DNA from: DAONDQ01 sp035402645
GTDB lineage: Bacteria > Cloacimonadota > Cloacimonadia > Cloacimonadales > DAONDQ01
DNA: 64,000 bases
Direction of reading: 5' to 3'
Assembly: GCA_035402645.1 (NCBI GenBank)
Contig: DAONDQ010000001.1
Location: 32,888-96,887, forward strand
Shown here: positions 43,084 through 51,501 of the stretch, one piece after another
How positions within the stretch are numbered: the first letter of the stretch is position 1
How the letters are laid out: every line of letters starts with the position of its first letter
Notes under the pieces: generated by a model
What the model was told of the DNA's origin: nothing
Database searches by the model: none
Seen by the model: only the letters and a program-made list of their open reading frames with translations
Translations under genes and position numbers: made by a program

Positions 43084-44322
43084 TTAGAACTTCACGATCT
43101 TGCCTGTATGACTTTTCCCATTTGCTGTTGCTTTGATCAAGTATACACCGTTGCTGACCTTCATGTTATTGCTATCCCTTCCATCCCAAGTCAGGGTACT
43201 CTCTCGCATATGTTCCCATTTCTTCACCAGTTGACCGCGGATGTTGTAAATGGCAATATCTGCGGGGGAGTTTGCTTTATCAGGCATTTCCAGTTTTACT
43301 TCATTTCTGAATGGGTTGGGAGAAACATGCAGGGAAAATAAGGGATTGGGAGCAATTGGGTCATCGTTGGAAACGTAGTCTGCCCATGTGAGTACAAGGC
43401 TGTTTTGCGATGAATGGTAAGAGTTGCCGTCTATCCAAGACTGCGAATCATTATAATGAGTTAAATATCCCATTGAATCGAAGAGCATGTCGTATGATCT
43501 TATATTTTGGAATTGAATATTCAGGCTTTGTCCTTCCAAATTGTATAACGGGTGAATGATCGAATCGGAGAAATCAGTCATAAAAAAACTGTCTATTTGA
43601 TATACAGGATTCAATACCATCATCCATTTTAACATAGGTTCATCTATATAGTATTCGAAAACCTTATCAAAATGAAGTCCAACCATATTGAGCGGCAGAT
43701 CATTGGGATAAGTAATCAGAATCGAATTAATCGGTGGGCTTACAATTCCGTCTGTAGAATAAGTTATCTGGTCAAGAAAACCCTGGGTATCGTAGTGCAT
43801 TCTATATGTATGCTGGTTCCCATCTAAACTGGTTTTAATGCTGTCCAAATTGTCTGATGGATTATAGTAATACCTGACTCTTTGGTTTGGCCAATTATAA
43901 TTGTAGTCTACGATTCTATCCAGGCTATCTTTATAGATGTCAAGAGTCTGATCATAATCAGGTGGTTGCGGTACGTGGTAGTGGATGTGCTTATATCCGT
44001 TTTCGAAACTGATTTCACTTGTATAATCTATTGTGGTCGTATGAGATTCAGAGGAAGTCGAAGTGAAAAGAATATCCTCTATATTCACGTAATCTATCAG
44101 TTCCGGATTATCTGCCTGATAAAAATAATGAGTAGTGGTAGAGTGATTTGAATCATAAGTATAATCTGGAGGCCCGCTTTCAAATATTGAAAAATAATCA
44201 TTTACCGCTTTGGTAATGACATGCCTGTATGTATCCGGGCGTGAATCAGCAAAACTGAGGATTGGGTATAAGAATAAAACAAGAACCATTAATAACGGTT
44301 TCAACACTAGTTGCTCTTTCAT
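43084..44322 (-). CDS. Secreted protein with FlgD-like C-terminal module, paralogue 1
   Basis: About 412 residues from the ATG at 44322 (AGGAGG site). It has a signal peptide (LVLKPLLMVLVLFLYPILSFA) and a Tyr/Asp/Ser-rich body with RHS-like YxYxxxG pieces (YYYNPSDNLDSIKTSLDGN, MHYDTQGFLDQITYSTDG). The C-terminal ~85-residue module contains SPADIAIYNIRGQLVKKW, TWDGRDSNNMKVSNGVYLIKA and ends GKIVKF. FlgD-type tails of this form act as cell-surface sorting or anchoring modules in the FCB group. It is collinear with the next gene and lies 8 bp after it. Function otherwise unknown. Confidence 0.75.
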   Translation of the reverse strand: MKEQLVLKPLLMVLVLFLYPILSFADSRPDTYRHVITKAVNDYFSIFESGPPDYTYDSNHSTTTHYFYQADNPELIDYVNIEDILFTSTSSESHTTTIDYTSEISFENGYKHIHYHVPQPPDYDQTLDIYKDSLDRIVDYNYNWPNQRVRYYYNPSDNLDSIKTSLDGNQHTYRMHYDTQGFLDQITYSTDGIVSPPINSILITYPNDLPLNMVGLHFDKVFEYYIDEPMLKWMMVLNPVYQIDSFFMTDFSDSIIHPLYNLEGQSLNIQFQNIRSYDMLFDSMGYLTHYNDSQSWIDGNSYHSSQNSLVLTWADYVSNDDPIAPNPLFSLHVSPNPFRNEVKLEMPDKANSPADIAIYNIRGQLVKKWEHMRESTLTWDGRDSNNMKVSNGVYLIKATANGKSHTGKIVKF

Positions 44323-44330
44323 GATACCTC

Positions 44331-45518
44331 CTACCATATCTTCACAACCTTGCCAACACTGTTCTTTGCTCCCTGCCTGGCTTTGATGAGATATATCCCA
44401 CTACTGACCTGATTATTGTTTTTGTCTTTTCCATCCCAAGTTAAGGAAGTCTCTCTGACATTATCCCATCTTCTCACCAATTGCCCGCGGATATTGTAAA
44501 TGGCTATATCTGCGGGGGAGTTTGTCTTTTCGGAAAACTCTAGTTTTACGGTATTGTGGAAAGGGTTGGGATAAGCATTAATTGAAATAGCTGGAGTGGG
44601 TGCACTTTCATCATCGTTTGCTGTAATGGTTTCCCAAGTAAAATTCTCCCCGAAGCTTTGATGATAACTAATGCTCGAAGTTGAGCTAAAGGTGGAGCTA
44701 TCTTCAGTAAGATACCCAGAATTAAATGAATAGGTATACTCAGTACCTGTATCACTGGTAAACGAAACCGTATTATCAGTATATTGTGGATGAATTGTAT
44801 GATTGTCTTCCGAGTAACTTTCAATGTTATATGTTGGATCAAAAGTCACTCTGAATAACAATAAGGCAGGATTAAAACCATACAAAAATACATCATCAAT
44901 ATTCAAAGGATAAGTATATGGAATTATTCCCGAACATGAAATCTGAATTTCGTCATTATTTTGATAGTCATTTACATAAGAAACGGTGCCATTATTTGCA
45001 TAATGGAGTTTATAAGCGTAGACTATTCCATTGTAAGAATAATATGTACTATCTAATTTGCCACTAGTGTTATAATAATTCCGAATTCTATAACTTGGAT
45101 CTGTTGAATCATACTCCAGTATTCTGTTTTGCACATCCTTCCAAATATCCATATTGTTATTTTGCGATGTTTGATAAGATATATGCTTGAATCCATTTTC
45201 CCAAGTTAATGTACCAAAGTAAAAAACCGTACTTGAATCACTTGATGTCACATTTCCTGTATATTCATTCCAAGAGCTGCTGGTATGTTGATTGAATATA
45301 GAGCTTATCAACTCAGGATTATCGGGACAATATTGATAGGTTTGATTTGTCGTGGACGAAGACACCGAGGTATGGCTAGAAAAATCCATATTATTTGTAT
45401 AATGCATGAGTCGCTTTGTTTCAATTTGACGAGTTTGCCCTGGGCAGGAAATAGGATACAGACCATACAAAAGAAAAATATAAAAGATTGCTTTTTTGAT
45501 TAACCCCTGAGATTTCAT
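44331..45518 (-). CDS. Secreted protein with FlgD-like C-terminal module, paralogue 2
   Basis: 395 residues with a signal peptide (KKAIFYIFLLYGLYPISC) and a body with RIRNYYNTSGKLDSTYYSYNG, the same type of block as in paralogue 1. The C-terminal tail has SPADIAIYNIRGQLVRRW and TWDGKDKNNNQVSSGIYLIKA. The shared architecture and tandem location show a recent duplication followed by divergence of the body. Start with a GGGAGG site. The gap 45519-45866 upstream holds two small repeats and a terminator but no gene. Confidence 0.75.
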   Translation of the reverse strand: MKSQGLIKKAIFYIFLLYGLYPISCPGQTRQIETKRLMHYTNNMDFSSHTSVSSSTTNQTYQYCPDNPELISSIFNQHTSSSWNEYTGNVTSSDSSTVFYFGTLTWENGFKHISYQTSQNNNMDIWKDVQNRILEYDSTDPSYRIRNYYNTSGKLDSTYYSYNGIVYAYKLHYANNGTVSYVNDYQNNDEIQISCSGIIPYTYPLNIDDVFLYGFNPALLLFRVTFDPTYNIESYSEDNHTIHPQYTDNTVSFTSDTGTEYTYSFNSGYLTEDSSTFSSTSSISYHQSFGENFTWETITANDDESAPTPAISINAYPNPFHNTVKLEFSEKTNSPADIAIYNIRGQLVRRWDNVRETSLTWDGKDKNNNQVSSGIYLIKARQGAKNSVGKVVKIW

Positions 45519-45741
45519 TCTTCACCTCCCTATCATTTTAAAAAGACAATTTTCTTCGTATAAGAATACCTTATTAAATGGAATGATAGTAATCATAGCA
45601 TCCCTCCTATGAATATGTTTTAAATCTCACCAATGAAAACAATTAAATTACATGCATATTTTATTCATAATTGAATATTATTTGTCAAGTTTTGTTGTTC
45701 GCAGCAGTGCAGCGAAGCTTTGTATAGGATGCGAGGAAGAG

Positions 45742-45765
45742 GATAGACACATGGGTCTATCCCTA
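45742..45765. repeat. Dispersed 24-bp repeat, copy 2
   Basis: Identical to 43025-43048. It lies in the gap between the second FlgD-tail gene and the terminator of the GlmL-partner operon. Confidence 0.75.
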
Positions 45766-45768
45766 CAT

Positions 45769-45797
45769 AAAAAAAGACGCCCGTATAGGGCGTCTTT
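45769..45797 (-). terminator. Terminator of the long lgt-pur-glmL operon
   Basis: Stem AAGACGCCC / GGGCGTCTT with a GTATA loop and seven T on the minus strand, about 70 bp after the last stop codon. Confidence 0.8.
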
Positions 45798-45810
45798 ACA
45801 TATTATTTTT

Positions 45811-45830
45811 GGGTCTGCTGACGCGGACCC
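45811..45830. repeat. Small hairpin repeat, copy 2 (GGGTCTGCTGA family)
   Basis: GGGTCTGC-TGAC-GCGGACCC, an 8-bp stem with one wobble, nearly matching the hairpin at 15697-15715. Confidence 0.5.
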
Positions 45831-45840
45831 CTACTGATAC

Positions 45841-45861
45841 CTGTTACCTGTTACCTGGTAC
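45841..45861. repeat. Short tandem repeat CTGTTAC x3
   Basis: CTGTTAC, CTGTTAC, CTGGTAC in a row, 5 bp before the stop codon region of the next gene. Confidence 0.6.
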
Positions 45862-45866
45862 CTAAT

Positions 45867-46997
45867 TTATTCTTCAATCACTTCCACATTGGCACGTGGA
45901 ATAACGATCGTTGACCCGTCTTCCAATTTGGCTTCGAGAACACGGACTTTCGTTTCGCTTTCAACCACCGTGAGCAATTCAGGGAGTCCTGTGACTCTGC
46001 CTATCTTGCCAAAACCGGGTTGACGAATGACACGGATGAGTGTTCCGATATCCAATGAAGGCATGGCAGCTTCCTTGACCACAAGTTCCTTTTCGTCGAA
46101 GGGCAGCGGGATGATAAGTTCGGGTCTCATCACACCGGCACGAATCTGGGTCTTACCATGGATGGAAGCAGCATGTCCATCGAATTTTTTCAGAAGCTCA
46201 TAGGTCTTCTTTGCCATATTGATCGGTCCGAAACCTTCCGTTACGAGGATAGTGATACCCAGGTTTTCATGTCCGGTAATGGCAACACCGATATCATAAC
46301 CGAGAAGTTTCTTGAGTTCCTGGTCATCGATACCACCGGTGATGATCGCCATCACTCCAACCTGTTTAGCTTTCATGATGACATCGTAGCTGCACATGTT
46401 ACCGGAAACGATGATCTGCCCTTTATTGGCTTCACTGAGCATATCGGTCGAGATCTGTGAATCCGGTGATTTAGCCAGGACATGGATAGTGCCGAAGGTT
46501 TCTCCGCCAATACCAAAGATTCCCTGGACATAGGCTGACTTATTTTCGACTTCCACGCCTTCGCCTTCAATGACCTTGGTGATTATGCCATCGATAAAGG
46601 CTTTTACCTGGACGGGGATACGAGGTTCACGAAGCAAGACTTGACCTGTCAGTTTGGAAATACTCTCGACTTCACCATCAATCGGTGATTTCACGGAATT
46701 CTTCATGAATCCCAAGCCGAAAAGACCTTTGTTCTCAGCCAGAATCTGGTTCTTCGTGATCTGTTGTCCAGGCTCGACTTTGATGAAATCAGAAAGCATG
46801 GCGGGAGTAACGCCAAGTTTGTTTGCCAGATTAAGCGGAAGAACTTTACCAGGAAGGGAAGTCTCGGCTACGAGGTCTTCAGCCTTCACCTTATCCCCTT
46901 TTTTCACAAGGACAGTGCCTTTCAGGGGAAGAATGCGTTCTTTACGGAGAACTATATTTTCAGTTACGGATAAACCGGGTGAATATGCTTGTGCCAT
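45867..46997 (-). CDS. GlmL-associated protein with biotinyl-lipoyl-like N-terminal domain
   Basis: 376 residues. The N-terminal ~130 residues form sandwich-barrel repeats: ILPLKGTVLVKKGDKVKAED, LGLFGLG, VKSPIDGEVESIS and IPVQVKAFIDGIITKVIEGEGVEVE, like the barrel-sandwich domains of RnfC and efflux adaptors. The middle has Gly-rich blocks (GQIIVSGNMCSYDVIMKAKQVGVMAIITGG), and the C-terminus a small KOW-like domain (LIRVIRQPGFGKIGRVTGLPEL). It follows the GlmL-like gene by 9 bp. I know it only as a frequent GlmL neighbour; function unassigned. No enzyme motif is seen. Confidence 0.6.
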   Translation of the reverse strand: MAQAYSPGLSVTENIVLRKERILPLKGTVLVKKGDKVKAEDLVAETSLPGKVLPLNLANKLGVTPAMLSDFIKVEPGQQITKNQILAENKGLFGLGFMKNSVKSPIDGEVESISKLTGQVLLREPRIPVQVKAFIDGIITKVIEGEGVEVENKSAYVQGIFGIGGETFGTIHVLAKSPDSQISTDMLSEANKGQIIVSGNMCSYDVIMKAKQVGVMAIITGGIDDQELKKLLGYDIGVAITGHENLGITILVTEGFGPINMAKKTYELLKKFDGHAASIHGKTQIRAGVMRPELIIPLPFDEKELVVKEAAMPSLDIGTLIRVIRQPGFGKIGRVTGLPELLTVVESETKVRVLEAKLEDGSTIVIPRANVEVIEE

Positions 46998-47006
46998 GAT
47001 TGCCTC

Positions 47007-48869
47007 CTATGAAATGATCTGGTCGGGATAAGCCTTCAGCTCACGCATCCACTTCTTGAGAAGAGGAACGCGCACTGATGCTTCTGTTGGCAACACAAAA
47101 GGATTACGTCCGCGAGTATCGAGAACGATTCCAACCACACCACCATGAAGTACTGTTTCCAACGGCTTGTCCTTGCCTGCGCCAACGTCAAGACCACTTC
47201 CGGGCTTGAGCACAGCTTTGGCGGTCTGATTCAAACCGCATGGCAGGAGGCGAAGTTCACCAAATTTGATGTCTTCATTAAAAACGGTACCATCAGGAAG
47301 CTCGATCTTGGCTGAGAGGGCAACCTTATCAGGTTTGATCTTCCCAACCGGAGCAACACATGTCCCGAGATAAATAAGGCAGTCTTTATGGAATACTTCC
47401 GTAGCTGCCTTGATACTGATTTCCGCCAACACACCCAGATGAGGCATCATGAAGATGGAGTCCACTGCAAGTCTTGTCACACCTTCTGGAAGGAAGGCAT
47501 CGATCATCATCATCACGCTCTGATGTCTGCGCGGTGCATGAGAAAGCACACCACCGCTGCCAACCAGCAGGGAGAGTGACATCAAATCGACGATGGTGTC
47601 ACCGGATGTAGATTGGCTGAACGCTTCGGAAATTTCACGTGTCTTCTGCGTTCCCTTGAGGGAAACAGCAAAGGATTTATGCTGGATGAAAGCAAGACGA
47701 AGAGCTTCCTTCGCAATTGCCTGTTCCAAAACCAATTCTTCTAGAAGGTTGGGAATGGTTGTGGGACGAATCATCTTGTTTTTGATCATGTTGCGTAATT
47801 CTGCCTGGTCAATATCAAATGGTACCCAGCGCAGAATATTCGGAAGTCCTGTTGAAGCCAGAACGTTTGAAATACTGTAACTCATTCCAAGGTTGGCACT
47901 CACCGTGCGATTGAAGATGAATTCCTTGGTGAATACGGAGAATACGTCAGTGGTTGCACCACCGATATCCACTCCGAGCACTTCAATCTGCTCTTCCTTG
48001 GCAATGGTCTGCATAATGTTTCCAACCGCACCTGGAGTGGGCATGATGGGAACATTCACACCATCCGGACCGATAGTCCATTCCATGAGTTTATTGTAAC
48101 CGGGAGCCTGTGCCATCACGTGTTCCATGAACAGGTCATGAATCTTGTCACGGGCAGGTCCGAGGTTTTCCACTTCCAGCGTGGGTCTGATGTTATCTGT
48201 GATGATCAGGTCAACACTATTACCAAGAATGGATTTGATCTCTTCTCTTGCATTCGTGTTCCCTGCATAGATCACTGGAAGTTTGTAACTGGAACCAAGA
48301 CGGGGACGAGGATCGGCAGCACGAACCAATTCTGCCATTTCAAGGACATGCTTGGTCGTACCTCCGTCCACTCCACCAGCCATGAGGATCATGTCAGGAC
48401 GAAGTTGACGGATTCTTTCGATCTTTTCGTGATCGAGTCTCTGGTCATTGCTGGCAATCAGATCCATCACAATGGCACCTGCACCAAGAGCTGCACGTTC
48501 GGCGCTTTCTCCTGTCATCTTGGCTACCACACCGGTAACCATCATCTGCAAACCACCACCGGCAGAGCTGGTCGATACGTATGCGTCGGCACCAATATCA
48601 CCATTACGCGGGATGATCAAGTGATCTGTATCGATGAACTTGATATTCGGATTATTATACTTCAGGCGAGCAATTTCCTCTAATTCCTGAACAGCGTTAA
48701 GCACACCGCTTGTCACATCATTCAGGGGTGCTTCCACTGTGGTGGGAGCCTCACCTCGTACAGTCTGGCGATATTCACCATCAATGTACTCAATGAGAAT
48801 CGCCTTGGTTGTTGTACTGCCACAGTCTGTGGCAATGATTCTCGTTAGACGGTCATGGTCATATTGCAT
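47007..48869 (-). CDS. glmL: GlmL/MutL-like ATPase (mutase accessory protein family)
   Basis: 620 residues of the ASKHA fold. Phosphate-1 is IATDCGSTTTKAILIEY and phosphate-2 VLGVDIGGATTDVFSVF. Between them lies the family-specific loop RPDMILMAGGVDGGTTKHVLEMAEL. The family is named after the accessory protein of glutamate mutase (GlmL) and occurs next to B12-dependent aminomutases. No mutase gene is in this window. In this family the protein is thought to repair or reactivate the mutase. Annotators sometimes call it MutL, unrelated to DNA repair MutL. Confidence 0.8.
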   Translation of the reverse strand: MQYDHDRLTRIIATDCGSTTTKAILIEYIDGEYRQTVRGEAPTTVEAPLNDVTSGVLNAVQELEEIARLKYNNPNIKFIDTDHLIIPRNGDIGADAYVSTSSAGGGLQMMVTGVVAKMTGESAERAALGAGAIVMDLIASNDQRLDHEKIERIRQLRPDMILMAGGVDGGTTKHVLEMAELVRAADPRPRLGSSYKLPVIYAGNTNAREEIKSILGNSVDLIITDNIRPTLEVENLGPARDKIHDLFMEHVMAQAPGYNKLMEWTIGPDGVNVPIMPTPGAVGNIMQTIAKEEQIEVLGVDIGGATTDVFSVFTKEFIFNRTVSANLGMSYSISNVLASTGLPNILRWVPFDIDQAELRNMIKNKMIRPTTIPNLLEELVLEQAIAKEALRLAFIQHKSFAVSLKGTQKTREISEAFSQSTSGDTIVDLMSLSLLVGSGGVLSHAPRRHQSVMMMIDAFLPEGVTRLAVDSIFMMPHLGVLAEISIKAATEVFHKDCLIYLGTCVAPVGKIKPDKVALSAKIELPDGTVFNEDIKFGELRLLPCGLNQTAKAVLKPGSGLDVGAGKDKPLETVLHGGVVGIVLDTRGRNPFVLPTEASVRVPLLKKWMRELKAYPDQIIS

Positions 48870-48881
48870 ACCGTTCCTCCG

Positions 48882-49253
48882 TTATTTATATATGATTCTT
48901 TTAAACCATTGTCTGAGCTGGTTGCGTTTTCGATTCCTGAGGATCGCAGCCTGCCTTCTTTCTTCACTGTGCATTTCCTCATCGATTTCATCGATACGTT
49001 TCACCAGCATACTCACATATTCATCGTTGTCCAGCATGGCTGCAAATTCCTGGTAGCCTTTGCTGTCGAATAATATTTCAGCAATCGGCAGCATGAAATA
49101 CATCAATTGGCTGCTGATTGAATGCAAGGGTCGTAATGATTCAATAGCCATGATGGCAGCGGGAGCCATGTGCCTTTCCGCAATAAACTTGGAAATCTTC
49201 TCTATCAATTCCCCTGCCCGCTGGGGTGTGATCTCAACAAACAGGTCTTTCAT
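48882..49253 (-). CDS. Conserved-looking small protein, function unknown
   Basis: 123 residues, helical. It has a central stretch (AAIMAIESLRPLHSISSQLMYFMLPIAEILF) that could be amphipathic or one membrane segment, and a very basic C-terminus (RRQAAILRNRKRNQLRQWFKR). It starts in an ATGA overlap with comF and precedes glmL by 12 bp. No family recognised. Confidence 0.65.
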   Translation of the reverse strand: MKDLFVEITPQRAGELIEKISKFIAERHMAPAAIMAIESLRPLHSISSQLMYFMLPIAEILFDSKGYQEFAAMLDNDEYVSMLVKRIDEIDEEMHSEERRQAAILRNRKRNQLRQWFKRIIYK

Positions 49254-49984
49254 GCTCTTCCTATGGTCAGTATATAAATTTTACCAGGATTGGTCTTTTT
49301 CAGTTCTTTACAGGCTGCCTGAACGGTCGCACCTGTAGTGAACACATCATCAAGCAACAGAATATTTTCCTGTTTTAAGTCAACTGATTTCTTCACTTTG
49401 AATGCATCCTGCACATTCGCAAGTCTTTTTGCCTTAATCAGATTGGCTTGTGGAACCGTAGCTCGCTGCCGATATATTATTTTTGCCCGGAATGAATATT
49501 GGTTCACTTTGGCAAGATATGATGCAATCAAGCCTGACTGATTATATCCTCTTTCCCGAAATCGAACTGCATGAAGAGGGATTGCTGTGATCAGATGAAC
49601 ATCCTGGAACAAATTCTTCTCTTCTATGTATTGTTTAGCCTTCCTGCCAAGATAATATGCAATACCAGGCATGTCTCCGAATTTCATGTAATGGATAAGT
49701 GTGCGTATTGGTCCTTCATACTTGTAAAGGGAAGCTGCCTTGTCGAAGGGTAATTTGGTCTCTTGCTGATTACAGAATGAACAGTCATCGTCTACCAAGG
49801 GAAATCCGCATACCTCACATAGGGGTTCAGGAACTGGTAATAGCGCTTTCTCGCATTCCTCACAAAGATAGTCCTTCTGTCTACCGATCCTGGCATTACA
49901 ATGAAGACATGCAGGTGGGAAGATGAGATCAGCTATGGCTTGCAAAGAATTGAGCAATGGAATGAAAAATCGCTTTCCCATCAT
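49250..49984 (-). CDS. comF: ComF family phosphoribosyltransferase-like protein
   Basis: About 244 residues. The N-terminal zinc finger has CLHC, CEEC, CEVC and CSFC pairs, as expected for ComF. The phosphoribosyltransferase loop is ILLLDDVFTTGATVQAACKEL. ComF-type proteins act in DNA uptake or in unknown processes. The start is uncertain: the first candidate ATG pair (49981/49984) lies about 55 bp inside the end of purQ. The zinc finger and overall alignment support it over a later start. Confidence 0.85.
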   Translation of the reverse strand: MMGKRFFIPLLNSLQAIADLIFPPACLHCNARIGRQKDYLCEECEKALLPVPEPLCEVCGFPLVDDDCSFCNQQETKLPFDKAASLYKYEGPIRTLIHYMKFGDMPGIAYYLGRKAKQYIEEKNLFQDVHLITAIPLHAVRFRERGYNQSGLIASYLAKVNQYSFRAKIIYRQRATVPQANLIKAKRLANVQDAFKVKKSVDLKQENILLLDDVFTTGATVQAACKELKKTNPGKIYILTIGRA

Positions 49985-50624
49985 GGCTGACCACAATATC
50001 CTCGGCAGCACGCTCGGGGTGAGGCATCATACCCAGGATATTCCCTTTTTCGCTGCAGATTCCAGCAATATTGGCTAAGGAACCATTCGGATTGGCTTTT
50101 TCAGTGATATTACCCTCTTTGTCACAGTACTTGAAAATGATCCTTTCTTCATCTTCCAATCTCTTCAAGCCATCCGAATCAATATAGTAATTCCCTTCTT
50201 TATGAGCAATCGGGATGTCCATGACTTTCCCTTGAGGTATTGAACATGTAAATGCTGTATCTGAATTCATTGTTTTTATATACTGATGCTGACATATGAA
50301 CTGCAGTGACCGATTCATTAAAAGGGCACCCGGCAGCAGACCGCTTTCCGTGAGAATTTGGAAGCCATTGCAAATGCCGATGACCAATCCGCCCTTATGA
50401 GCAAATTTGATCACTTCACCAACGATCGGAGAGAACTTGGCAAGTGCACCGCAACGAAGATAATCACCATAGGAAAAGCCACCTGGAAGGATGACAAGGT
50501 CAGGATTCTGGAGATCGGTATCCTTATGCCACACCATGGTTGGAGTCCAACCCTGGAGTTCACTGGCATAAAAAGCATCATGGTCACAATTGGAACCTGG
50601 GAACTGAATTACACTAACACGCAT
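49929..50624 (-). CDS. purQ: Phosphoribosylformylglycinamidine synthase subunit PurQ
   Basis: 231 residues from the ATG at 50624, one base after the purS stop; an earlier in-frame ATG would overlap purS. The class I glutaminase has PGSNCDHDAF, the oxyanion/nucleophile motif VIGICNGFQILTESGLLPGAL (Cys near residue 85) and the His-Glu pair in MMPHPERA. It supplies ammonia to PurL in purine synthesis. purL is not in the window. Confidence 0.94.
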   Translation of the reverse strand: MRVSVIQFPGSNCDHDAFYASELQGWTPTMVWHKDTDLQNPDLVILPGGFSYGDYLRCGALAKFSPIVGEVIKFAHKGGLVIGICNGFQILTESGLLPGALLMNRSLQFICQHQYIKTMNSDTAFTCSIPQGKVMDIPIAHKEGNYYIDSDGLKRLEDEERIIFKYCDKEGNITEKANPNGSLANIAGICSEKGNILGMMPHPERAAEDIVVSHDGKAIFHSIAQFFASHS

Positions 50625-50625
50625 A

Positions 50626-50880
50626 TTATTCATTTTCCCGCACGATTTCATAAGAATAGACTTCAGTATTCGGATTTGCCAGAACTTTGTCGCAAATCGT
50701 TTCTATTTGCGTTTTAAGGGTATTGTCGTCTGCATCATCCAAATACATTTCCATGTACTTGCTGATTCTCGTTTCCCGTACATTCTGATAACCAAGATTA
50801 TGAAGCACTCCCGTAACTGCAGCCCCCTGTGGGTCCAGCACACTTGGTTTCAATGTTACATAGATCTTTACTTTTACCAT
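50626..50880 (-). CDS. purS: PurS subunit of phosphoribosylformylglycinamidine synthase
   Basis: 84 residues with the PurS pattern VKIYVTLKPSVLDPQGAAV and NVRETRISKYMEMYLDD. PurS bridges PurQ and the small-type PurL. It sits directly upstream of purQ, as in many Gram-positive and FCB genomes. Confidence 0.93.
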   Translation of the reverse strand: MVKVKIYVTLKPSVLDPQGAAVTGVLHNLGYQNVRETRISKYMEMYLDDADDNTLKTQIETICDKVLANPNTEVYSYEIVRENE

Positions 50881-50901
50881 CTCATGTCCCTATGTTTATT
50901 G

Positions 50902-51501
50902 TTATTTCAATTCAGCAAGGATTGTCTCACCAGCAATGACAACGTCACCCTTTTTAATTTCCACAGGATTCTTCAAAATAGCTTCATTAAAGGATACGGA
51001 AACATGAAACCCGCCTCTCACAAGACCCAATAAACTAGCCGGAACTGTTCCATGTTCATGAAAAACCAGAGGCATCTTTTCTCCGAAGTTTAATTGAATG
51101 GAGTGCTCACCGTAGGGCATACCGTCTTCCAAATCGGTGATACTTACAGGAACCGTTACTGGACAGCGTATCTCGATTGGATCAAAGAAAGATTTGTCGA
51201 TCCTGATTCGCACCATCCCATTCACCATTTCCACTGAATGCACCAAGCCGTGTACTGGTGCCAGAAGAATATTCTCTTCCGTTGGTATCTTGGGATTCCC
51301 CAAACGGTAAATATAAAGCACAACCAGATAGGCTGCAAATGAAATACCCATCACAATGGATGTAATGATCACGGGGATTTCAATTCCGTTCAACTTCAGA
51401 AGAAAACCAGCCAAGATGATGATAATCGGCACCAGGGCAGCTTTATACTTCTGAAATTGCAATTGCCGGATGCAATTCAACGGTGTGATGTTATCTGTCA
51501 T
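50902..51501 (-). CDS. Membrane protein with a biotinyl-lipoyl/phosphatidylserine-decarboxylase-like domain
   Basis: 199 residues. Two adjacent transmembrane helices (LVPIIIILAGFLLKL; VIITSIVMGISFAAYLVVLYIY) are followed by a soluble part reading RLGNPKIPTEENILLAPVHGLVHSVE. This recalls the start of the PSD fold, but the autocleavage LGST motif is not visible, so PSD activity is unlikely. A beta-rich tail (VEIKKGDVVIAGETILAEL) fits a sandwich-hybrid domain. It overlaps purB by 4 bp (ATGA) and may be co-opted in the operon. Function unknown. Confidence 0.5.
   Translation of the reverse strand: MTDNITPLNCIRQLQFQKYKAALVPIIIILAGFLLKLNGIEIPVIITSIVMGISFAAYLVVLYIYRLGNPKIPTEENILLAPVHGLVHSVEMVNGMVRIRIDKSFFDPIEIRCPVTVPVSITDLEDGMPYGEHSIQLNFGEKMPLVFHEHGTVPASLLGLVRGGFHVSVSFNEAILKNPVEIKKGDVVIAGETILAELK

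Noticed and set aside
45519..45866. tRNA or rRNA gene
   Set aside because: No cloverleaf or rRNA-like sequence was found here or in any other gap.
50902..51501. Phosphatidylserine decarboxylase
   Set aside because: The PSD-like start is suggestive, but the LGST autocleavage motif is absent and the length is short, so only a domain-level similarity is kept.
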